A stretch of 13,771 bases of DNA from NCBI GenBank assembly GCA_002369525.1, contig DFFN01000104.1, forward strand, positions 1 to 13,771. The letters are read 5' to 3'. A program made the translations under genes and the position numbers. This DNA comes from Lachnoclostridium sp. UBA3775. GTDB taxonomy: Bacteria > Bacillota > Clostridia > Lachnospirales > Lachnospiraceae. The notes beneath the pieces were generated by a model. That model saw only the letters and a program-made list of their open reading frames with translations, was not told where the DNA came from and did no database searches. Shown one piece after another: positions 1-7,576 of this stretch. Each line of letters opens with the position of its first letter. The stretch's first letter is position 1.

Positions 1-672
1 GTTTTTGATGATAAGGTAGTTATCCTCACTCATTCCGATCAGATAATAACCGTTTTCGGCATTGGGTTCGTTGTAAAGTATCTGACCGTTTTCAACCACA
101 ACACCCTTGGGCTTGCCGCCCTTGTTTCCTGTAGAAACATACAGACCGCCGTTGACACCGGCAATACCTTTTCTCTTTGTTACAAGCTCATCAAGATTGA
201 GACCGTATTCGCCCCATTTACCGTCCTTTGCAGAGGTACCCACCACAACCTGGGCGGGATTCTTGATTATCATCATTTTCGCATAGAAGGTAAGACCTGA
301 TATTTCTTCTATCCTGATACCGTTCTCATCAAAATTCTCGATAAGATCCGGTATCGTCTCGCCGCCTTCAGGGTCATCATCATCATCGGTTTTTATGGTG
401 ATCTTGGACATATCGATATTTTCGGTATCCATTTGCTCGACCTTATTTGCTTCACGTATCTTTTTTATTTCTTCCTTTGAACATACCCATGAGGCAAGGA
501 ACTTCATCTGTCCCGTTTCAAGCAGCGTTTGTACGAAACTGTCTCTTGCTACCTTCGAGTCTCCGTTTGCGATCTTATGCATCATTGCATAAAGTATACC
601 GCAAAGCATTCCCGCAGTCACGAGTATGACCGCAAGGACACGTACGGTATATTTTAAAATTTTCTTAACCAT
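1..672 (-). CDS. Phosphodiester glycosidase (NAGPA-like) family protein, 3' end outside window
   Basis: The first 224 codons are present and the frame is open to the window edge. I read it directly on the minus strand from an ATG at 670-672, preceded by a good AAGGAAGG-type ribosome binding site at about 677-684. A short basic stretch is followed by one hydrophobic segment at residues 10-30, so the protein is probably a signal-anchored envelope protein. An acidic spacer with five consecutive Asp is at 96-100. From about residue 120 it resembles the NAGPA domain (PF09992, formerly linked to exopolysaccharide synthesis), with the typical AGVNGG motif at 171-176 and a following KPKGVVVENG segment at 187-196. 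Members of this family cleave sugar-1-phosphodiester bonds; the bacterial substrate here is unknown. The gene starts 17 bases after the GT2-GtrA gene and is probably the third gene of that operon. Family call fairly secure, substrate not. Confidence 0.8.
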   Translation of the reverse strand, partial: MVKKILKYTVRVLAVILVTAGMLCGILYAMMHKIANGDSKVARDSFVQTLLETGQMKFLASWVCSKEEIKKIREANKVEQMDTENIDMSKITIKTDDDDDPEGGETIPDLIENFDENGIRIEEISGLTFYAKMMIIKNPAQVVVGTSAKDGKWGEYGLNLDELVTKRKGIAGVNGGLYVSTGNKGGKPKGVVVENGQILYNEPNAENGYYLIGMSEDNYLIIKN

Positions 673-689
673 TTAACCTTCCTTTCCCG

Positions 690-1772
690 TCATTTCTTTT
701 TTCTTTCCGCAAATACCCATCTCTGCTGTATCTGGAAGCTGATAAGGAAGAGGCCCATATCAACTCCGAATTTAACCAGCGTCTGCCACAGGCTTCCCTT
801 TGCCAGCTTAAATACCATTACGGCAAAGAAATATAAAAGTCCGTAGGATGCCGCCATCTGGCATGCGCAGAGAAGATAATATCTGCCGAGCGAGCTTTTG
901 ACCGGTGCATCCGATTCAAATACCATTTTTCTGTTCAGCGTGTAATTTACAACCGAGCTTATCACTCTCGCGCCTGCTGTTGCGATTGCAAGAACTGCCT
1001 TGCTTTCAAGCTTTGTCGTCTTTGAAAGCAGCATGTTGATCAAAGTAAACAGCGCTATGTCAACTGCAAAAGATGCCAGAGAGCTTCCTATAAACTTGAA
1101 GATCACGGCATAAATCTTTAACGAATCCCTGATCGGATGGAAGTGTGAGGACTCGTTCTCGTCGAGATAAACAGTGTCGATCACCACCTCTTCCATTTTG
1201 ATCCCTTTTTTCTTTATCATCAAAAGCTGGTTGGTTTCATATTCATATCTTTCACCGTCGATCTTTGTCATCAGCGAAAGATACTTAAAGGGAATGGCAC
1301 GGAGCCCCGTCTGTGTATCGCTTATTTTTATGCCGCAGGCAAAGCGGAATACAAATCGGGTAAGATTGTTTCCGAAACGGCTTCTTGCCGGAACATCGGG
1401 CGAGGAAAAGTCTCTCACGCCCAGCACAACCTTATCGGGATTTTCCTCCATTTTTTCAACGCAGCGCCTGATATCCTTCGGAAGATGCTGTCCGTCGCCG
1501 TCAACGGTAACAACACCGCTGATGCCGCTCCTGTTTTTCATTATGTACTCGAAGGCAGTTTTCATTGCCCTGCCCTTGCCCTTATTGACCTCATGGGTAA
1601 GGACCGTGACCCCCTCAAGTCCGGCAACAGATTCAAAAGGGGCAAGATGCGCCTGATCGCTGCCGTCGTTTACGACAACAATGTCATCAAAACCGTGTTC
1701 CTTAAGGCCCACTACCGTGTTGACCATTTTCTCGTCCGGATTAAGGGACGGAAGTATTACCGTTATCTTCAA
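690..1772 (-). CDS. GT2 glycosyltransferase fused to a GtrA-like membrane domain
   Basis: The 360-residue protein has two parts. Residues 1-220 form a GT-A glycosyltransferase family 2 domain of the dolichol/undecaprenyl-phosphate sugar synthase type. Visible motifs are ILPSLNP at 6-12, NDGS at 35-38, DGDGQH at 91-96 (metal and nucleotide-sugar binding) and DTQTGLRAIP at 152-161. Residues about 225-355 form a GtrA-like domain with about four hydrophobic helices and the characteristic NYTLNRKMVF and QQRWVF endings of its hairpins. Known members transfer a sugar from a nucleotide donor to polyprenyl phosphate, and GtrA domains are proposed to move the lipid-linked sugar across the membrane. The start is TTG at 1770-1772: an in-frame TAG lies two codons upstream and no ATG is available. 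A GAAAGG site at 1783-1788 gives a spacing of 10. Only 6 bases separate it from the PAP2 stop, suggesting translational coupling. Sugar and acceptor are unknown. Confidence 0.88.
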   Translation of the reverse strand: MKITVILPSLNPDEKMVNTVVGLKEHGFDDIVVVNDGSDQAHLAPFESVAGLEGVTVLTHEVNKGKGRAMKTAFEYIMKNRSGISGVVTVDGDGQHLPKDIRRCVEKMEENPDKVVLGVRDFSSPDVPARSRFGNNLTRFVFRFACGIKISDTQTGLRAIPFKYLSLMTKIDGERYEYETNQLLMIKKKGIKMEEVVIDTVYLDENESSHFHPIRDSLKIYAVIFKFIGSSLASFAVDIALFTLINMLLSKTTKLESKAVLAIATAGARVISSVVNYTLNRKMVFESDAPVKSSLGRYYLLCACQMAASYGLLYFFAVMVFKLAKGSLWQTLVKFGVDMGLFLISFQIQQRWVFAERKKK

Positions 1773-1778
1773 TATTTT

Positions 1779-2384
1779 CTAACCTTTCAGTTCCGAAGCC
1801 TGCTTCTTTTCTTCCATCTTCCTGTAAATGAAATTACAGATCAGTACAGCCATTATACCGAGGAATATTCCGTCGATAAGCCCTGCGAGCACATCGGTCG
1901 GGTAGTGGATTCCGATATAAAGCCTTGAAAATGCTATTAATGCTGCAAGTATAAGCAAGGGAATGGAATATCTCTTCTTAAGATTCGGGTACAGTGCCAC
2001 CGCCGATGCGAAGCTTGCTCCCGTATGTCCCGAAGGAAAAGAATAGTCCTTTGCTTCCTTTACTATGCATTTAAGTCCTTCGACATTAGTGACCATTCCC
2101 TTCGCATCGAATGTATCGCCGTGCCAGAAGGGCCTGGGTCTTGCAACAAGGGGTTTTAAGATCATGTTGTTTAAGATCACGGATCCCAGCAGTGCGATAC
2201 AGGAGCACACTCCCGCTTTTCTGGTCTGCTTAAAGCAAAGCAGTACAAGTGTCAGTATGATCCAGAATATCCCGGCGTCTCCGAGATGAGTTATAAGCTT
2301 AAAGAAAAAGTCACATATCGGATTACGGACATGATCCTGCAGGAAAAGCAGAATATCCCCGTCCATATTCAAAAAAGGATTCAT
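1779..2384 (-). CDS. PAP2-family membrane phosphatase (undecaprenyl-diphosphatase-like)
   Basis: A 201-residue multi-pass membrane protein with the complete PAP2 phosphatase signature: KX6RP at residues 77-85, PSGH at 117-120 and SRX5HX3D at 153-164. His120 and His160 are therefore present as the expected acid and nucleophile, so it should be active. The family removes phosphate from lipid phosphates or diphosphates such as undecaprenyl diphosphate on the outer face of the membrane. The start chosen is the ATG at 2382-2384, because an AAGGAG site lies exactly 6 bases before it. A longer reading from a TTG at 2408 has no comparable site. It is the first gene of a unit continuing into the GT2-GtrA and NAGPA-like genes, which fits recycling of a polyprenyl carrier used for sugar transfer. 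The substrate is inferred from family and context. Confidence 0.9.
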   Translation of the reverse strand: MNPFLNMDGDILLFLQDHVRNPICDFFFKLITHLGDAGIFWIILTLVLLCFKQTRKAGVCSCIALLGSVILNNMILKPLVARPRPFWHGDTFDAKGMVTNVEGLKCIVKEAKDYSFPSGHTGASFASAVALYPNLKKRYSIPLLILAALIAFSRLYIGIHYPTDVLAGLIDGIFLGIMAVLICNFIYRKMEEKKQASELKG

Positions 2385-2390
2385 AAAAAT

Positions 2391-2396
2391 CTCCTT
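2391..2396 (-). promoter_or_regulatory. Ribosome binding site deciding the PAP2 start
   Basis: AAGGAG on the minus strand with 6 bases to the ATG at 2384. It rules in favour of that ATG over the upstream in-frame TTG at 2408. Confidence 0.8.
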
Positions 2397-2419
2397 GCCG
2401 CATAACAATAGTTATGTAT

Positions 2420-2448
2420 ATTCTACCACAAAACCGTCAAATAAGCAA
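2420..2448 (-). promoter_or_regulatory. Candidate promoter of the PAP2-GT2-NAGPA unit
   Basis: On the minus strand a TAGAAT box (2420-2425) preceded by TGG, an extended -10 arrangement, sits 17 bases after TTGCTT (2443-2448). The -10 is good and the -35 matches the consensus only in TTG. A TTGACG also lies in the spacer but at a poor distance from any -10. The -35 begins right where the upstream terminator T tract ends. Confidence 0.4.
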
Positions 2449-2450
2449 TA

Positions 2451-2474
2451 TAAAAAGGGCACAATTTGTGCCCT
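2451..2474 (-). terminator. Intrinsic terminator after the L,D-transpeptidase pair
   Basis: An 8-bp perfect stem, AGGGCACA paired with TGTGCCCT (2456-2463 and 2467-2474), with a 3-base loop. On the minus strand it is followed by TTTTTA. It lies about 45 bases past the stop codon at 2520 and ends the two-gene transpeptidase transcript. Confidence 0.85.
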
Positions 2475-2519
2475 CTTCATAAAATTTTAATATTTTTTAC
2501 AATATGTTGTAGACAATTC

Positions 2520-5000
2520 TCAGCGATAAATAACAATCTTGGTATTTCTCGGTATATTGTCATATATCCACTTCGAATCGTCAAGGAACAGTCTCACGCA
2601 TCCGTGCGAAAGATTCATTCCGACTCTTCCGTCCATTATCCTCTTCGGTGTGGGATCCTGGTAATAAAGCACACTGTGGAAAAGATATGCTCCCTTGATT
2701 CTTGTCGCATAGAAAAGCCTGCAGTTATTGCTGTCAAAATAGTAGAACTTGTCCCCGGCCTTAAACTCGCCTTCGATGGTCTGGTTTACGCCGCCTCCGC
2801 CAATTGTACAGGGGATATATTTTATGTCTACGTAGTTGCCCTTGCTTCCATAGTAAATGCCTATCGTGTGTTTCGTCTTGTTGACAAGTATCAGATAGTC
2901 GGTATCGGAAGAATAGCCCTGTGCTTTTGCATGCATCTGCTCAAGGTCGGATCTTTCGGAAACAACCGCTGCCGTTCCCTTTACAACATAATCCTCAGGG
3001 ACAGAAACACCTGTATTCTCAACCGTACCGTCTTCAAGGATATTATAGGTAAAGCTTCCGACGCTGCACTCGCCCGCCTCTCTCGGCTGACCTTCCGAAT
3101 TAAGATAATATACCTTTCCGCCAGCAACGGCCCAGCCGGTTGCCATTGCGCCTGTCTCACGGAAAATATAGGTTTTTCCGTCATATTCCTTTTCTCCGAC
3201 CGTAGCTTTTCCGTCGCTTTCAAAATGGAATCTTGTGTTGCCGATGTTCAGCCATCCGCCGGTATATACCGTACCGTCCGAATTCAGGTAATAATACCCG
3301 TCATCGAGAAGAACATGGCCGGTTGCCATCTTTCCGCCGTTCAGTATATAATATTTGTTTCCGTTATCGCTGATCCAGCCGTTTGCGGCAGAGCCGTCGT
3401 TATTGAAGTAATATTTATCCTTGTTTATCGTGACGAAACCGCCCTTGCTTATTCTTCCTTCCCCGTCAAAATAATAATAGGTTCCGTCAATCTTCGTATA
3501 GCCCGTTGCGACCTTTCCGGTTTCAAGAAGATAATATTTTACTCCGTCTATCTCCTTCCAGCCGGTGTCGGCTTCGCCCTTGGAATTAAAATGATATTTT
3601 CCGTTGTCTAACGTCTTCCATCCGCCCGAAGAAATTGTTCCGTCGGAATTCAGGAAGTAATATTTGCCTTCTATCTTCTGCAGACCGCCGGCGACAAGTC
3701 CGTGAACATAATATTTTCCGTCTATCCAGCCTTCCTTGATGCTTCCGTCCGGTTCAAAGACAAAGGTCTTTCCGTCGATAGTGATCTCACCGGAAGCAAC
3801 GGAGCCGTCATCCCCGAGATAAACCTCTTTGCCGTCCTTTTTCTGCCAGCCGTGCTGCATCTTTCCGTCGGCCGAAAACAGATAAACCTTACCGCCTATT
3901 TCCTGCCAGCCTGTAAGTACCACATGGTCCTTAAAGAAATAATGATTTCCGTCTATGTTCTGCCAGCCTTCTTCAACCCTGACTCCGTCTTCCATAAAAT
4001 AGGAATATGATCCCATATTCTTGTCCCAGCCGGAGAATCTGAGGCCTTTTTCATCATATTTATAATTCCTGCCGTCAATTTCAACGTCGCCGCTGACTCT
4101 GATTCCGTATTCATCAAAATAATAATTTCCGCCGTCGATCTTCTGTACGCCGTAAACCATTTTTCCTTCGGAATCAAAATAGCGGAATATTCCGCCGTCC
4201 TTGACCCAGCACTTTGCAAGGCTTCCGTCAGTGTTTACATAATAGGTATCGTTTCCGATTTCGGACAGTCCGACCGAAATGAGGCCGTCATTATTGAGAA
4301 GATATTCCTTGCCGTCGATATTTACACGGCCGGTTGCCATCGTTCCGTCGGCATTAAAGTAACGGGACTCCCCGTTTGTTTCCTTCCAGCCGTCCTTGAA
4401 GCATTTTCCGTCCGCTTCAAAATAGTAGGTTTTATCGCCCACATTTTTAAGCCCCAGAGCCATCCTTCCGTCTGCGGGAAGATAGTACGGACCTTCGCCG
4501 ACGCCCGAAAACCATCCGGTAAAAACACTTGAATCCTTATTCAGATAATAGGTTCCGCCTTCATAATTCAGTGCGCCGCTTTTGCCGTAGCCGAACTCGT
4601 CGGCAAAATATGTGGTCTTGTTTTTTTCATAAAAGCCCGAGTTAAAAACACCGTTGCTCTCAAACCTGTATTTTTTTCCGTCTATCTCGCGCTCATTGAC
4701 ATAAAGACCGTTCTTATCCTGATAATAGGTACAGCCGTTAAACAAAAACCACCCCGTATAGAGCTGACCGCTTTCATCAAAGATATACTGCGTTCCGTCA
4801 ATGATATTGATTCCCGTAAGCTCCTTGCCGTTCTTAAGATACTTTGTTACGCCGTCCATTTCCTTCCAGCCGTTTCTCATGTTTTTCAGGATAATGGCCG
4901 CAGCCAAAGCTATGACAAGAAGCGCACACAGCGACAGCAATACCCAAAGCTTCTGTTTGCCGTTTTTCTTTTTATTCTTTTTTTTGCTGACTTTTTTCAT
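2520..5000 (-). CDS. Membrane-anchored L,D-transpeptidase with long cell-wall-binding repeat array (paralogue B)
   Basis: The 826-residue protein has three regions. A very basic N-terminus (residues 1-18) precedes one hydrophobic helix (19-38) with no clear cleavage site, so it is probably a signal anchor with the rest outside. Residues 44-664 are about 30 repeats of roughly 20 residues of the choline-/glucan-binding type (PF01473-like; GW or G-Y pairs, YYF, DG). Residues about 690-826 form a YkuD L,D-transpeptidase domain (PF03734) with the conserved HS at 775-776 and the active-site SHGCVR at 798-803, nucleophile Cys801. Such enzymes form 3-3 cross-links in peptidoglycan or attach proteins to it through a meso-diaminopimelate stem. 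The ATG at 4998-5000 has a GGTGAAG site. It starts 30 bases after paralogue A with no terminator between, so they are probably co-transcribed. What the repeats bind is unknown. Confidence 0.92.
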   Translation of the reverse strand: MKKVSKKKNKKKNGKQKLWVLLSLCALLVIALAAAIILKNMRNGWKEMDGVTKYLKNGKELTGINIIDGTQYIFDESGQLYTGWFLFNGCTYYQDKNGLYVNEREIDGKKYRFESNGVFNSGFYEKNKTTYFADEFGYGKSGALNYEGGTYYLNKDSSVFTGWFSGVGEGPYYLPADGRMALGLKNVGDKTYYFEADGKCFKDGWKETNGESRYFNADGTMATGRVNIDGKEYLLNNDGLISVGLSEIGNDTYYVNTDGSLAKCWVKDGGIFRYFDSEGKMVYGVQKIDGGNYYFDEYGIRVSGDVEIDGRNYKYDEKGLRFSGWDKNMGSYSYFMEDGVRVEEGWQNIDGNHYFFKDHVVLTGWQEIGGKVYLFSADGKMQHGWQKKDGKEVYLGDDGSVASGEITIDGKTFVFEPDGSIKEGWIDGKYYVHGLVAGGLQKIEGKYYFLNSDGTISSGGWKTLDNGKYHFNSKGEADTGWKEIDGVKYYLLETGKVATGYTKIDGTYYYFDGEGRISKGGFVTINKDKYYFNNDGSAANGWISDNGNKYYILNGGKMATGHVLLDDGYYYLNSDGTVYTGGWLNIGNTRFHFESDGKATVGEKEYDGKTYIFRETGAMATGWAVAGGKVYYLNSEGQPREAGECSVGSFTYNILEDGTVENTGVSVPEDYVVKGTAAVVSERSDLEQMHAKAQGYSSDTDYLILVNKTKHTIGIYYGSKGNYVDIKYIPCTIGGGGVNQTIEGEFKAGDKFYYFDSNNCRLFYATRIKGAYLFHSVLYYQDPTPKRIMDGRVGMNLSHGCVRLFLDDSKWIYDNIPRNTKIVIYR
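3009..4871 (-). repeat. Array of about 30 cell-wall-binding repeats in paralogue B
   Basis: Codes for residues 44-664. Units of about 20 residues follow the pattern of an aromatic-rich strand (YYF or YHF), a D/N-G turn, then G followed by W, L, Y or V. At DNA level the D-G-K codons recur as GACGGNAA roughly every 60 bases. One atypical short unit (GWIDGKYYVHG, residues 424-434) interrupts the array and is shared in position with paralogue A. Confidence 0.85.
3072..3620 (-). repeat. Three tandem copies of a 61-residue super-repeat (paralogue B)
   Basis: Within the C-terminal part of the array, residues 461-643 fall into three blocks of exactly 61 residues (183 bases), each made of three short units. 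The block starts are W461, F522 and W583, each preceded by GG. Each block shows a YHF/YYF unit, then usually a YYxL or YIF unit ending in ATG. Confidence 0.7.
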
Positions 5001-5030
5001 ACAAACTTCACCGTATAAATTGCTTTATAT

Positions 5031-7523
5031 TTATTTATATATTACAATCTTCGATCCCGTAGGAATGTTATCGTATATCCACTTTGCATCATCCAGTGCC
5101 AGTCTGACGCAGCCGTGTGAAAGATTCATTCCGAGTCTTCCGTCCATTATCCTCTGAGGAGTTCTTGTCTGATAGTAGAGAACGCTGTGGAAGAAATATG
5201 CTCCCTTGATCCTTGTTGCGTAGAAAACCCTGCAGGATCCGCTGTCGAAATAGTAGAGCTTGGTACCGACCGCGAATTCTCCTTCTATGGTCTGAGACCT
5301 TGGAGCGCCGGTTGTGCATACAAAGCTCTTTACAAGCTGCCAGTCGCCCTTTGAACCCTTATAAACATTCACAAGATGCTTGTTCTTGCTCGCAAGGATC
5401 AGGTACTCAGTCGCAGATGAATAACCCTGGGCCTTTTCAAACATCTGAACATCGCCCTGCGAAGGAACATAAAGCGAAGCATCGCTTGAGAATGTATATT
5501 CCTTGCCGTCTATCACCATCTTTCCGACAGCAAGTGTACCGTCTTCAAGAACGTAATACCGTTTATCGCCGTAGTCAATAAAACCGACGCCTATGGTCTG
5601 GCCGTTACCGTTAAAGTAATAATACTTGTCGCCGACCTTTGTCACTCCCGTAGCCATTCTGCCGTTTTCAAGGAAATAATATCTTGTTTCGTCGATCTCG
5701 GCCCATCCTGTCCTTGCCGAACCGTCGGAATTAAAGTAATGCTTTTTGCCGTCTATCGTTATCCATCCGCCTGATGTAAGGCTTCCGTCGGCATTGAAAT
5801 AATAATATCTGCTACCGGCTTTAGCAAGGCCTGTTGCCATCTTTCCGCCTTCAAGGAAGAAGAAGTCTTTTCCGTCAACCGTTTTCCAGCCGGCATCGGC
5901 AGAGCCGTCCGAAAGGAAATGGTACTTTTCGCCGCCGATGCTCGCCCAGCCGCCCTGCATGAATTCGCCGTCATCTTTAAGATAATAATATTTATCGCCA
6001 ATCTTTGTATAGCCCGTAATCATCATTCCGTTATTGTCAAAATAACGTTTTTTTCCGTCCACGGTCTGCACTCCGCTTGTAGCTTTTCCGTCCGTATCGA
6101 AATGATAGGAATTGCCGGTTTTTTCCACCCAGCCGCCTTTTGATGCCGAGCCGTCTTCATTCAGAAGATAATTGGTATCGCCTATCTTCACCATTCCGCT
6201 CTGAGTGAAGCCGTTCACATAGTATTTTCCGTCAACCCAGCCGTTTTTAAAGCTTCCGTCGTTTTCAAAGAAATACTTCACTCCGCCAACAGCATTTTCA
6301 CCGACAGCCATTTTGCCGTCGCTTAAAATAAATACTTTTTTACTGTCTTTATTCTGCCATCCGTAAAGACGTTTTCCGTCGGCACCGAAAAGATAGTATG
6401 CACCGTCAATTTCGGTCCATCCTGTCTGCGGAACACCATTGATAAAATAATAGGTCTCTTTGGTCGTAACAGTTTCACCATTATCATCTTTTATTCTTCT
6501 TTTGGCCTCAAGCATTCCGTTTGCTGCGGTATGATCCGGACCGAAGTAGGTATCAACGCCGTTAAGCGTGACCCAACCGCTGACCGCGGGTGCATTTTTT
6601 GCGAAATAATACAGCTTGCCGTCGATTTCATGAAGCCCCGACTGAATTATTCCTTCTTTATTAAAATAGAACTGATTGTGATCAACAACAACAAGGCCGG
6701 TAACCATGCTTCCGTCCTCATCAAAATATCTTCTTCCGTCTTCACAGTCAACCCAGCCTTTGGCAAGGGTTCCGTCTTCGTTTACATAAACAGTCCTGTT
6801 GCTTTCCTTCGAAAGGCCCACGGTAAGAATACCGTTGTCCGAAAAATATGCGGGATTTCCGTCAATTTCGGTAAGGCCTTTTACCATCACTCCGTCTTTT
6901 CCGAAATATCTTTTGCCGTCCTCAAGTTCAACAAGACCGGTAATCATTCTGCCGTTTTCGTCAAAATAATATGTGTCTGCATCTATCGTAGCAAGCCCCT
7001 TCACAAGCTTTCCGCTTTCCTGAGCATAATATTTTCTGTTTCCGTCCGACTCAAGCCAGCCGTAATACAGGCTTGAATCAGAGTTGAGATAATATTCGTC
7101 CCCGTCCAGGTTTAAAACGCCCTCAAGGCCCATGCCGTATTCATTTCTGTAATATTTTGTATTATTTATCGATACAAGTCCCGAATAGAACAGTCCGTTA
7201 TCCTCGAAAAGATACTGTTTTCCTCCGATTTCCTTGTTTCCGGAGTATATTCCGTCCTCGTCCTGATAATACCGGTTTCCTTCATAATCAAACCAGCCCT
7301 CATAAAGATAACCGTCGGCATCAAAGATGTATTCTTTTCCGTCTATGGTCTGCGCTCCGGTCAGAACCTTACCGTTTTTCTTGTACAGACGCCTGCCGTC
7401 ATCCTCTTTCCATCCGTTGCCAAATTTATTAAAAGCAAAAAAGCCCGCAATTATGATTGCGATGATTATGCCGGCTACAGCCAGTATCTTCGTTTTGTTT
7501 TTCTTAACTGATTGCATTTTCAT
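5031..7523 (-). CDS. Membrane-anchored L,D-transpeptidase with long cell-wall-binding repeat array (paralogue A)
   Basis: The 830-residue protein has the same plan as its downstream neighbour: a basic start, one hydrophobic helix (residues 13-31), about 30 choline-binding-like repeats (37-684) and a C-terminal YkuD L,D-transpeptidase domain (about 693-830). The catalytic motif SHGCVR is at 802-807 with Cys805, and the upstream HS is at 779-780. The last 70 residues are nearly identical to paralogue B, while the repeats and the first half of the catalytic domain have diverged, so this is an old whole-gene tandem duplication. Paralogue A carries a 12-13 residue charged insertion around residues 341-353. 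Two ATGs compete for the start: the one at 7523 lies 3 bases after GAAAGG, and residue Met3 (7517) has a more usual spacing of about 9. Transcription probably starts from the promoter at 7557-7585. Confidence 0.92.
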   Translation of the reverse strand: MKMQSVKKNKTKILAVAGIIIAIIIAGFFAFNKFGNGWKEDDGRRLYKKNGKVLTGAQTIDGKEYIFDADGYLYEGWFDYEGNRYYQDEDGIYSGNKEIGGKQYLFEDNGLFYSGLVSINNTKYYRNEYGMGLEGVLNLDGDEYYLNSDSSLYYGWLESDGNRKYYAQESGKLVKGLATIDADTYYFDENGRMITGLVELEDGKRYFGKDGVMVKGLTEIDGNPAYFSDNGILTVGLSKESNRTVYVNEDGTLAKGWVDCEDGRRYFDEDGSMVTGLVVVDHNQFYFNKEGIIQSGLHEIDGKLYYFAKNAPAVSGWVTLNGVDTYFGPDHTAANGMLEAKRRIKDDNGETVTTKETYYFINGVPQTGWTEIDGAYYLFGADGKRLYGWQNKDSKKVFILSDGKMAVGENAVGGVKYFFENDGSFKNGWVDGKYYVNGFTQSGMVKIGDTNYLLNEDGSASKGGWVEKTGNSYHFDTDGKATSGVQTVDGKKRYFDNNGMMITGYTKIGDKYYYLKDDGEFMQGGWASIGGEKYHFLSDGSADAGWKTVDGKDFFFLEGGKMATGLAKAGSRYYYFNADGSLTSGGWITIDGKKHYFNSDGSARTGWAEIDETRYYFLENGRMATGVTKVGDKYYYFNGNGQTIGVGFIDYGDKRYYVLEDGTLAVGKMVIDGKEYTFSSDASLYVPSQGDVQMFEKAQGYSSATEYLILASKNKHLVNVYKGSKGDWQLVKSFVCTTGAPRSQTIEGEFAVGTKLYYFDSGSCRVFYATRIKGAYFFHSVLYYQTRTPQRIMDGRLGMNLSHGCVRLALDDAKWIYDNIPTGSKIVIYK
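5472..7415 (-). repeat. Array of about 30 cell-wall-binding repeats in paralogue A
   Basis: Codes for residues 37-684. It has the same 20-residue unit as paralogue B and the same odd short unit (GWVDGKYYVNG, residues 428-438). The offset between the proteins is -7 residues at the N-terminus and +4 at this marker, so the register is conserved apart from a few indels. Confidence 0.85.
5583..6131 (-). repeat. Three tandem copies of a 61-residue super-repeat (paralogue A)
   Basis: Residues 465-647 split into three 61-residue blocks beginning with W465, W526 and W587, each preceded by GG. The spacing is the same as in paralogue B and lies 4 residues later in protein coordinates, so the super-repeat predates the gene duplication. 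Confidence 0.7.
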
Positions 7524-7541
7524 AAACCTTTCTTTGCTGAC

Positions 7542-7576
7542 AAAAAACCACTCTTAATATTAGCATCAAGAGTGGT
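7542..7576 (-). terminator. Intrinsic terminator after the ABC-F / GH13 / TraX operon
   Basis: A 9-bp perfect stem (ACCACTCTT, 7568-7576, with AAGAGTGGT, 7547-7555), a 12-base loop and a run of six T on the minus strand. It follows the TraX stop at 7648 by about 70 bases and sits only 18 bases before the start codon of the next gene. Confidence 0.85.

Noticed and set aside
375..392. A short GAT triplet repeat in the NAGPA-like gene as a possible phase-variation tract.
   Set aside because: It is only a few triplets long and in-frame, coding for an Asp run; length change would not shift the frame.
1485..1928. A plus-strand open frame spanning the GT2 and PAP2 genes.
   Set aside because: It crosses the junction of two well-supported minus-strand genes and its translation shows no domain.
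2385..2408. An N-terminal extension of the PAP2 protein from a TTG at 2408.
   Set aside because: The AAGGAG site 6 bases before the ATG at 2384 would lie inside the extension, and the ATG is the better start.
2466..3611. A 381-codon open frame on the plus strand opposite the second L,D-transpeptidase gene.
   Set aside because: It is antisense to the repeat array. The regular codon pattern of the repeats keeps this frame open, and its translation is low-complexity and unlike any family.
5001..5030. A separate promoter or terminator between the two L,D-transpeptidase genes.
   Set aside because: The 30-base gap is AT-rich with TATA-like strings but has no hairpin and no room for a convincing -35/-10 pair outside the upstream coding region.
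2520..7523. The repeat proteins as glucosyltransferases, toxins or phage-type lysins because of their choline-/glucan-binding repeats.
   Set aside because: The only catalytic domain in each is a complete YkuD L,D-transpeptidase with SHGCVR; no other enzymatic domain is visible.
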